6,166 bases of DNA from CAYVJW01 sp964451885 (lineage in GTDB: Bacteria > Patescibacteriota > Gracilibacteria > UBA4473), in the NCBI GenBank assembly GCA_964451885.1, contig CAYVJW010000097.1:1-6166 (forward strand). The letters run 5' to 3'. The notes under the pieces are model-generated. The model was given only the letters and a program-made list of their open reading frames with translations. It was not told the DNA's origin and ran no database searches. The position numbers and the translations under genes were made by a program. Positions within the stretch are counted from its first letter, which is position 1. Each line of letters begins with the position of its first letter. Below are positions 1 to 4,075 of the stretch, piece after piece.

Positions 1-102
1 GAGTTGTTTCTCTTCCTTGAATATCTGTTCGATTTTCCATCGTCGATAGTAGCAGCCAATTAGCTCCAATGCCTTTTCTTTAGGGGCTTGGCAGGAAATA
101 AG
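1..102 (-). pseudogene. IS4-type transposase, C-terminal fragment (runs off the window edge)
   Basis: Read on the minus strand from about 81 down to 1, this stretch encodes ...EKALELIGCYYRRWKIEQ followed by IFKEEKQL. It contains an exact Y-x2-R-x3-E-x6-K pattern (YYRRWKIEQIFKEEK), the YREK signature around the third catalytic residue (E) of IS4-family DDE transposases. Known family role: cut-and-paste movement of the insertion sequence. The frame has a stop (TAA, 105-103) just upstream and there is no start codon, so the N-terminal part with the first two catalytic aspartates is absent here. The coding similarity stops where the long palindrome (79-242) begins. The frame is still open at base 1, so the 3' end lies outside the window. 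It is a remnant, not a working gene, unless the missing part lies elsewhere. Confidence 0.68.
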
Positions 103-242
103 TTACCAAGTTTGATGAGATTTTTTTTCGTGTACGAGAAAGAGAAGCTGAGTCATATTATAATATGGCGAAGTTTTTCTGACGAAGTACACGGAGAAAA
201 AGATATTAAAATTGGTAAGTTATTTACTGCTAAGTCCCTTAG
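79..242 (+). repeat. Long imperfect palindrome, MITE-like or hairpin RNA
   Basis: The two halves mirror each other about position 160.5. The centre is a perfect 14-base palindrome (154-167, CATATTATAATATG). Outer arms 80-117 and 204-241 match with few mismatches, and an inner block pairs 121-135 with 187-201 after a one-base shift. I count about 59 Watson-Crick pairs and about 10 G-T pairs on the plus strand, and no A-C oppositions. A plus-strand transcript could therefore form a hairpin of nearly 70 pairs. The direct repeat TTCTT flanks it (76-80 and 243-247), compatible with a 5-base target duplication, although this word is low in complexity. No open frame of note lies inside. It could be a miniature inverted-repeat element inserted next to the transposase scrap, or a decayed insertion-sequence end. 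The strand assignment rests only on the G-T pairs. Confidence 0.7.
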
Positions 243-266
243 TTCTTGGTAATGTCAGTATCAGCC

Positions 267-288
267 AAAAAAAACAAGGAGCACCCTT
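267..288 (-). terminator. Probable intrinsic terminator of recJ
   Basis: On the minus strand a short stem AAGGG-tgc-TCCTT (288-276, one G-T pair) is followed by G and eight Ts (274-267). It overlaps the recJ stop codon by one base. The stem is only five pairs, so termination may be partial. Confidence 0.45.
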
Positions 289-1982
289 TAATTCTTAATT
301 ATTAATTGTCGTATGTCCACAATCCTCAACTGCAACCGTTTCTCCCCTTTCCAATAATTCTCACTCAACGTAAAAAGCACATCCACTTCTTCTCCTTCTT
401 GCAATCTGTCAAATAAACTACCAAGGAAAAACCCAACAAAATCTATTATTTTCCCAAATTTATTAACTTTTAAACGAAGATGGTTCTTATTTTTTCCCAT
501 CAGCGAAAACTCTTCAACTCGCACATTCTTAAGTCCAAAAACAGGAATCGGATTACCCACTCCGAAAGGAGCTAACTGATTCAAGAATTCCATCACTTCG
601 AAATTTAATAAATCTATAGGCAAAAATGCCTCCACCCCCATCTCCGATTCCGGCCGTTCAAAATTATTAAAATATTCAGTAAGTAAGGTTCTTAATTCCT
701 CAAGACAATTTTCCTTTGTAGCAAATCCCGCTGCTCCATCATGTCCTCCATAGCCATCGAGAAGATGATCACACCTCCGAAGAGCAGAAATGATGGAATA
801 TCCTTTCGGGGCACGACACGAAGCTTTCACAGCACCGTTCTCATAAATTCGGGAAGCAATAACCGGCACATCCAAATTATTCGCATATCGGCCGGAAATA
901 AGCCCTAATATCCCGGGAATCCAATTTCTATCCGTAAAAAACTGTAATTTACCTCCTTTCCTGACTTGATTCGCAGAAGTACGGAATGCCGACTCCGTTA
1001 AATCCCGGCGCATTTCGTTCAACTTCTCAAGAGAAACAACCCGCTCAATATTTTTTTTCGGATTTCCCAAAAAAAGCTGGCTCGCGATTTTCACATCTCC
1101 AATCCTCGAAGCCGCATTTAAACGCGGAGCAATATGAAACCCTACTGTTTCTTCATTAATACTTTGAAAATCAACATCAGAAGATTCTAATAGTTCTCTA
1201 AGCCCATCCCATTGCGTATTTTTAATTTTTTCAAGGCCAAACTTTGCCAAAATCCGGTTTTCTCCCACCAAAGGCACACAATCAGCAATCACCCCCAAAG
1301 CATTAATTTCCAGGTATTTTTCGAGGGAATTACGAAAGCTAGACGGTGCCGTCTCGCCTTCAGCTAATGCCGAAACAATTTTAAAAGCAATACCAGAGCC
1401 TGAAAGATTTTTATCCGGATAAGAACAATGCGACAAATGAGGATTAAGCACTGCCACAGCATCTTTGGGAAACCTAGTCGGATCAGGATCATGATGATCA
1501 GAAATAATCAGGTCTATGCCCAAGCTTTTTGCATGAGAAACCTCCCTCGCCTCATTAACTCCACAATCACATGTAATAATCAACTTTACCCCTTTTTCAG
1601 CAATCTCATCGATCAAATAATCTTTCAATCCATGAGAATCCCGTTCACGATCCGGAATCCTATAAGACACATCCGCTCCCAGCTCCTGCAAAGCAGAAAC
1701 CAAAATCACCGTAGAGGTAATCCCATCCGTATCAAAATCCCCAAAAACCATAATCCGCTCCCCCTGCTTAATTGCCAAAAAAATTCGCTCCACCACACGA
1801 CCCATCCCATCCATTGCAAAAGGATCATGAAGATCAGACAAACTTGGAGAAATAAAAGACTTAATTTTCTCATGCGAATCCAATTCGCGATTTTTTAATA
1901 ATAAATCAAAAAGTGCCTCCGAACTCGAAACTTCTTGAGCAATATTCCAATTTTTGTTTAAAAATGAGTTTTGTTTTTGCAT
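288..1982 (-). CDS. recJ: Single-stranded-DNA-specific 5'-3' exonuclease RecJ
   Basis: RecJ degrades single-stranded DNA 5' to 3' in recombination and mismatch/base-excision repair, using two metal ions. Numbered from the longest possible start (TTG at 2114, 608 residues), the DHH domain shows GDFDTDG (126, 128, 130 aspartates), D183 in DCGVN, D206-H207-H208 and LGVIADCVPL (D278). The DHHA1 domain shows GLISGRYANNLDVPVIA and the GGH motif (456-458) in YGGHDGAAGF. A C-terminal nucleic-acid-binding (OB-like) segment follows. I prefer the ATG at 1982 (residue 45 of the long form), giving 564 residues. Family similarity begins just after it at KNWNIAQEV, the length is then typical (E. coli about 577), and a TATAAT box lies nine bases upstream. 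Residues 1-19 of the long form come from a palindromic repeat and transposase debris. The longer TTG start has an AGGAAG six bases upstream, so it cannot be excluded. Function call is near certain; start moderately so. Confidence 0.95.
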   Translation of the reverse strand: MQKQNSFLNKNWNIAQEVSSSEALFDLLLKNRELDSHEKIKSFISPSLSDLHDPFAMDGMGRVVERIFLAIKQGERIMVFGDFDTDGITSTVILVSALQELGADVSYRIPDRERDSHGLKDYLIDEIAEKGVKLIITCDCGVNEAREVSHAKSLGIDLIISDHHDPDPTRFPKDAVAVLNPHLSHCSYPDKNLSGSGIAFKIVSALAEGETAPSSFRNSLEKYLEINALGVIADCVPLVGENRILAKFGLEKIKNTQWDGLRELLESSDVDFQSINEETVGFHIAPRLNAASRIGDVKIASQLFLGNPKKNIERVVSLEKLNEMRRDLTESAFRTSANQVRKGGKLQFFTDRNWIPGILGLISGRYANNLDVPVIASRIYENGAVKASCRAPKGYSIISALRRCDHLLDGYGGHDGAAGFATKENCLEELRTLLTEYFNNFERPESEMGVEAFLPIDLLNFEVMEFLNQLAPFGVGNPIPVFGLKNVRVEEFSLMGKNKNHLRLKVNKFGKIIDFVGFFLGSLFDRLQEGEEVDVLFTLSENYWKGEKRLQLRIVDIRQLIIKN

Positions 1983-1984
1983 TT

Positions 1985-2020
1985 CGAGGAGATTATATAC
2001 TCCATCGATTGAAATCGAAA
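1985..2020 (-). promoter_or_regulatory. Likely recJ promoter giving an almost leaderless mRNA
   Basis: On the minus strand a perfect -10 box TATAAT occupies 1997-1992. A weak -35 (TTTCGA, 2020-2015) lies 17 bases upstream. Initiation six or seven bases after the -10 would put the first nucleotide about three bases before the ATG at 1982. This explains the missing Shine-Dalgarno sequence and argues against the TTG start at 2114, which lies upstream of the promoter. The -35 match is poor (3 of 6), so this rests mainly on the -10 and its position. Confidence 0.5.
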
Positions 2021-2062
2021 GTAACTCACCCAAGTTTTGCAACTGATCCAGGGAAAATGCCG

Positions 2063-2084
2063 ACCTGTCCGCCGTAGCTTTAGC
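2063..2084 (+). repeat. Half copy of a GTAG palindromic repeat (copy A)
   Basis: Bases 2063-2084 match 3124-3145 (copy D) at 19 of 22 positions, both reading ACCTGTCCnCCGTAG then nTTTAnC. Here only the left arm and loop remain; the expected complementary right arm is replaced by an A-run and transposase-derived sequence. Read on the minus strand in the recJ frame it gives AKATADR, which is not part of the RecJ fold. The half copy marks a break point between recJ upstream DNA and mobile-element DNA. Confidence 0.6.
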
Positions 2085-2103
2085 AAAAAACTTTTGGAAA
2101 CCG

Positions 2104-2358
2104 AATAGACTCAAATATTTCTTCCTAATTCGGCATTACGGATTGGTAGCAAATCGAGTCTCAAAAAAATTTCAACCAATACTTCATATGCTTTTTGGAA
2201 TGGTCAGAAAGTTCATGAAAAAGATGAATTGGAGAAAACGACAAATCGCTTACAAAGGGAAAAATCCATTAGTTTGTCCTGACTGTAATCGAGAGCTTCT
2301 CTTTAGAGGAAGGTTCTGTTTTGTCGCATCTGAAAATCGTTTAGTGAGAGTTTTTTGA
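2104..2358 (+). pseudogene. IS91-like transposase, C-terminal fragment
   Basis: An open plus-strand frame reads NRLKYFFLIRHYGLVANR, then VSKKFQPILHMLFG, and after a basic stretch GKNPLVCPDCNRELL, ending at TGA 2356-2358. The order RHYGL.ANR, a basic WRKR region, then G-x-(D/N)-PL-x-CP-x-C resembles the C-terminus of IS91-type (Transposase_32-like) rolling-circle transposases. That assignment comes from memory of the family, not a search. The catalytic HUH and tyrosine parts are absent. A TTG at 2143 is the only nearby initiation codon, but the family-like sequence starts upstream of it, so this is a broken tail rather than a 71-residue gene. Its left edge overlaps the antisense strand of the long recJ reading frame and meets the half repeat A; the exact junction, between about 2085 and 2104, is unclear. 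Confidence 0.55.
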
Positions 2359-2467
2359 TATAGGAGAAGTGTGTCCCGATGGCTGATTTCGAGATAAAAA
2401 ATACATTTTTGGCGATTTTTTAGGTAAGGTAGATATTCTTCTACATCAAAAAAATTTGAGGTACTAC

Positions 2468-2493
2468 AAAAAAACACCCTGACGGGCGTTTTT
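2468..2493 (-). terminator. Intrinsic terminator (stronger on the minus strand)
   Basis: On the minus strand AAAAACGCCC-gtca-GGGTGTTTTT forms ten consecutive pairs (2493-2484 with 2479-2470), one being G-T, and runs into seven Ts (2474-2468). On the plus strand the same position is an A-C mismatch, although a T-rich tract also follows, so it may act in both directions. On the minus strand it closes the candidate RNA described next; on the plus strand it could stop reading from the transposase scrap. Confidence 0.75.
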
Positions 2494-2617
2494 GTTATTT
2501 TCTATTTTCCGAGACGTTGGGAATGCTGGATAATCATCTTCATTCTTATATGCCCTTCACTTGTTACGGTAAAAGGGCATACAAGGTGATGATTTTATCG
2601 AAAACTTAAAAGATCAC
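2468..2617 (-). ncRNA. Candidate structured small RNA, not a known family
   Basis: A ~150-base minus-strand unit starts just after a promoter (2624-2652) and ends at the intrinsic terminator (2468-2493). Its 5' half folds into a hairpin: inner stem 2585-2573 with 2557-2545 (13 pairs, CTTGTATGCCCTT / AAGGGCATATAAG, one G-U) and outer stem 2594-2588 with 2538-2532 (AATCATC / GATGATT). Both this stem and the terminator contain a position that pairs as G-U only in the minus-strand transcript, which supports the direction. An alternative pairing CACCTTGT / ACAAGTG (2588-2581 with 2564-2558, one bulge) would exclude the inner stem, so a switch is conceivable. A 13-codon frame MKMIIQHSQRLGK lies between hairpin and terminator and could be a leader peptide or chance. 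It matches no RNA family that I recognise. It might also be the leader of a lost gene. Confidence 0.5.
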
Positions 2618-2623
2618 TATTTA

Positions 2624-2652
2624 TATATATGGAATATTGACATATTTGTCAA
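2624..2652 (-). promoter_or_regulatory. Promoter of the candidate RNA, with operator-like palindrome over the -35
   Basis: On the minus strand a consensus -35 TTGACA (2652-2647) is followed after 17 bases by TATATA (2629-2624). The -35 is one arm of a 16-base inverted repeat, TTGACA-tatt-TGTCAA on the plus strand (2637-2652). Such an arrangement is typical of a repressor site, but no regulator can be named. The same -35/spacer/-10 layout precedes the antitoxin gene (4043-4071). Confidence 0.55.
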
Positions 2653-2726
2653 CTTAGTCTTGTAAGCAAAAACAAAAGCTTTCATTTTAGACTCGATAAC
2701 ATTTAAACAAGATATAATCTCGAACT

Positions 2727-2755
2727 GTCCACCTACGCGTAAAGCTTCGGTGGAC
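2727..2755 (+). repeat. GTAG-type palindromic repeat (copy B)
   Basis: Perfect 7-base arms GTCCACC (2727-2733) and GGTGGAC (2749-2755) enclose tac / ttc bulges and an inner GC-GC stem. The layout is arm, three unpaired bases, inner stem, loop, three unpaired bases, arm, as in copies C and D, but in inverted orientation. It is followed by no T-run on either strand, so it is not an ordinary terminator. Confidence 0.6.
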
Positions 2756-2829
2756 GCACTACGCTAACAAATCGCTTCCTCTTACTTACACAACAAGCTA
2801 ACAAACCATGACAGTACTACATTGGCCTG

Positions 2830-2858
2830 CCAGCCGAAGCTCTTTGAGCGTAGGCTGG
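2830..2858 (+). repeat. GTAG-type palindromic repeat (copy C) overlapping the tRNA CCA end
   Basis: Arms CCAGCC (2830-2835) and GGCTGG (2853-2858) enclose gaa / gta bulges and an inner stem GCTC-ttt-GAGC (2839-2849), an exactly symmetric hairpin. Bases 2856-2858 are at once the end of the palindrome arm and the complement of the CCA tail of tRNA-His. In the tRNA precursor the hairpin would begin with the CCA itself. Confidence 0.65.
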
Positions 2859-2931
2859 GGCGAACGATGGGGATCGAACCCACGACCAGCGGAACCACAA
2901 TCCGCTGCTCTACCACTGAGCTACGTTCGCC
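2856..2931 (-). tRNA. tRNA-His (anticodon GUG), CCA encoded
   Basis: The minus strand from 2931 reads as a full cloverleaf. The acceptor stem is GGCGAACG paired with CGTTCGCC, eight pairs counting the extra G-1 (2931) opposite C73 (2859), the identity pair of bacterial histidine tRNA. The D arm is GCTC/GAGC with a short loop (AGTGGTA). The anticodon stem GCGGA/TCCGC holds the loop TTGTGGT with anticodon GTG at 2898-2896. The T arm is GTGGG-TTCGATC-CCCAT with one non-canonical end pair. The CCA tail is encoded (2858-2856). It supplies histidine for CAU/CAC codons. It stands alone, with a 59-base hairpin nine bases upstream and palindrome C starting within its 3' end. No clear promoter was found. 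Confidence 0.97.
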
Positions 2932-2939
2932 TCGTCATC

Positions 2940-2998
2940 GGTTGCTGCGCACTTACAGTAAATTTCTTACAGAAATTGACTTCCAGTGCTCCGCAACC
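2940..2998 (-). repeat. 59-base hairpin just upstream of tRNA-His
   Basis: The segment is symmetric about 2969. Outer arms GGTTGCtGcGCACT (2940-2953) and AGTGCtCcGCAACC (2985-2998) have two mismatches. An inner perfect stem AATTTCT-tac-AGAAATT spans 2961-2977, and a few further pairs lie between. It ends nine bases before the tRNA 5' end, so the pre-tRNA leader would carry it if transcription starts upstream. It has no T-run and is not a normal terminator. Whether it is a mobile palindrome or a processing or attenuation element cannot be told. Confidence 0.55.
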
Positions 2999-3071
2999 TC
3001 CTCCTCTAGAAATTCAATCTTTAGGGATCGAATTTCGGGGTTTTTAGAACAAAAGACTTAAAAAGTGTATG

Positions 3072-3107
3072 AAAAAACAAAATTTTCGCAATATTTTCCA
3101 AAATTTT
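3072..3107 (-). terminator. Weak A/T-only terminator candidate after the RNHCP gene
   Basis: On the minus strand AAAATTTT (3107-3100), a 13-base loop and AAAATTTT (3086-3079) are followed by GTTTTTT (3078-3072). The stem has no G-C pair and each arm is self-complementary, so stability is doubtful. It is the only terminator-like structure between the RNHCP gene and the tRNA. Confidence 0.25.
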
Positions 3108-3128
3108 TCATTTCTAATTTTAAACCTG

Positions 3129-3154
3129 TCCTCCGTAGTTTTAACGTAGGGGGA
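3129..3154 (+). repeat. GTAG-type palindromic repeat (copy D)
   Basis: Arms TCCTCC (3129-3134) and GGGGGA (3149-3154) pair with one G-T. The internal gta / gta bulges and the inner GTT-tt-AAC stem match the layout of copies B and C. The preceding ACCTG is shared with half copy A. The right half lies inside the RNHCP coding frame and supplies its last codons (PLR-stop). Confidence 0.6.
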
Positions 3155-3470
3155 TTTTTAATTCAACCTCCGACTCCAAGATTTCAAACAACCTCCCTCT
3201 CTCATCATCCTCCGCAATCTTATTCCTCCCTTCTTTCCCACATTTTTGGCACCCAAAAACAATCGACTGCATCTGCCCTCTACTGACCACAATCTTCACA
3301 GGTTCCAATAATCCCCCACAACCTGAAGCCCGATCACCCGGTTTTTCATCCACATGAAGCGAATAAAGACACATACAACAATGGTTTCGACAAGTCTTTG
3401 GAGCCGGCGGATTTTCATGTCCGCAGTTTTGGCAAACAAAGAATTCGTTAATCTTCGGAAAGAAACTCAT
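3141..3470 (-). CDS. RNHCP-domain zinc-binding protein
   Basis: This 109-residue protein matches the RNHCP family (named after its conserved R-N-H-C-P), whose function is unknown. An N-terminal C13-x2-C16 is followed by R28-N29-H30-C31 ... C34, then HVDEKPGDRASGC (39-51), C74-x2-C77 in CQKCGKEGRN, and a conserved AEDDE near 86-90. These are likely zinc knuckles. The usual proline of RNHCP is replaced by a cysteine (C32). ATG 3470 lies six bases after the toxin stop (TAG), so the gene is probably translated from the toxin-antitoxin mRNA. No Shine-Dalgarno sequence is present. The last residues (PLR) are encoded by a palindromic repeat, so the native C-terminus may have been replaced beyond the conserved domain. 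No signal peptide or membrane segment is visible, so it is presumably cytoplasmic. Confidence 0.88.
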   Translation of the reverse strand: MSFFPKINEFFVCQNCGHENPPAPKTCRNHCCMCLYSLHVDEKPGDRASGCGGLLEPVKIVVSRGQMQSIVFGCQKCGKEGRNKIAEDDERGRLFEILESEVELKIPLR

Positions 3471-3476
3471 GGTTCA

Positions 3477-3752
3477 CTAAAATAGTTCACTATGACTACC
3501 AATATCATCCAATAATATTTCTTTGGTATTTTTAAATTTTCTGTAAATCAACAACACATCAGGGAAAATATGACATTCCCTAAACGAATCATATTGACCC
3601 CGCAATTTATGATCCTTATATTCAGGAGGCAACCGTCTTCCCTCTTTCAACAATAACATTACCAGTCTAAAACCATTCAATATCCTTTCTTCATCTCGAT
3701 ATCTTTTTAAACTCTTTTTGAAATTTTTGGAAAAAATTATTGAATATTGCAT
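3477..3752 (-). CDS. YafQ-like toxin, RelE/ParE superfamily mRNA interferase
   Basis: This 91-residue protein is nearly the length of E. coli YafQ (92). YafQ-type toxins cut mRNA on the ribosome and stop growth when released from their antitoxin. The residues reported as catalytic in E. coli YafQ (H50, H63, D67, H87) have counterparts at H48 (DHKLRG), H61 and D65 (RECHIFPDVLLIYR) and H87 (GSHSELF), and the terminal F91 is kept. The active site therefore looks intact. The N-terminus (FSKNFKKSLKRY) fits the family's first helix. The ATG follows the antitoxin stop directly (TAAATG), so translation is likely coupled. An RNHCP gene follows six bases downstream. Family is certain; subfamily YafQ is well supported by the motifs. 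Confidence 0.93.
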   Translation of the reverse strand: MQYSIIFSKNFKKSLKRYRDEERILNGFRLVMLLLKEGRRLPPEYKDHKLRGQYDSFRECHIFPDVLLIYRKFKNTKEILLDDIGSHSELF

Positions 3753-4016
3753 TTATTTTAAAACATCCGAAATTAACTCATCTACGTCTGTATAGCGCAT
3801 TCCATTCTTCAATGCTTCCTCACCTTCCTTCAGCCACATTATTTCTTTTTGCAAAGGAATCTCTGAAGGAAGAGAAATTTTCAAAGTTTTTGTCTGAATA
3901 AACTGCCTCAAATAAGCGTTTAACACAGCACTTAAAGTAAGTCCCATCTGAGAAGCAATTTTTTTTGCTTCATCTTTGACTTTGGGATCCGTTTTGAGAT
4001 TAATAACAACGCTCAT
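3753..4016 (-). CDS. DinJ/RelB-family antitoxin
   Basis: This 87-residue protein (DinJ of E. coli has 86) begins with a ribbon-helix-helix DNA-binding domain: VVINLKTDPKVKDEAKKIAS, then MGLTLSAVLNAYLRQFI, residues about 3-41. The rest (about 45-87) is charged and helical and should wrap the toxin. It neutralises the downstream YafQ-like toxin and, as in the family, should repress its own promoter as a dimer or complex. A promoter is seen at 4043-4071 and AT-rich palindromic sequence (AAATATTT) lies in the leader. There is no Shine-Dalgarno sequence. Gene order antitoxin-toxin with zero spacing is the standard arrangement. Confidence 0.92.
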   Translation of the reverse strand: MSVVINLKTDPKVKDEAKKIASQMGLTLSAVLNAYLRQFIQTKTLKISLPSEIPLQKEIMWLKEGEEALKNGMRYTDVDELISDVLK

Positions 4017-4042
4017 TTTAAATATTTACAAAATACACACGA

Positions 4043-4071
4043 TATATATATAAATCAAAAAATAAAGTCAA
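4043..4071 (-). promoter_or_regulatory. Promoter of the antitoxin-toxin-RNHCP operon
   Basis: On the minus strand TTGACT (4071-4066), a 17-base spacer and TATATA (4048-4043) are followed by a leader of about 20 bases to the ATG at 4016. The -35 begins five bases after the hypE stop (4076) and no terminator separates them, so read-through from hypE is also possible. Confidence 0.65.
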
Positions 4072-4075
4072 ATTA

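Noticed and set aside
79..242. Integron attC site
   Set aside because: The palindrome is long and imperfect, but no R''/R' pair (RYYYAAC ... GTTRRRY) is found at its ends and no integrase or cassette is present.
1428..1898. 156-codon plus-strand reading frame inside recJ
   Set aside because: It is antisense to the conserved DHH domain of recJ and has the composition of a mirrored coding frame.
2250..2477. 75-codon minus-strand frame
   Set aside because: It runs antisense to the transposase tail and starts within the terminator hairpin; no gene-like features.
2713..2718. TATAAT on the plus strand as a promoter
   Set aside because: No acceptable -35 lies 15-19 bases upstream and no gene follows; AT-rich chance match.
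2980..3008. Minus-strand AGGAGGAGG as a ribosome binding site
   Set aside because: The only nearby start (TTG) follows without spacing and the frame ends after nine codons.
2808..3061. Two overlapping plus-strand reading frames of 79 codons
   Set aside because: They run antisense through the tRNA-His gene and its flanking hairpins and have no family resemblance; chance frames.
3065..3286. 73-codon plus-strand frame
   Set aside because: It is antisense to the RNHCP gene and covers an AT-rich spacer; no family resemblance.
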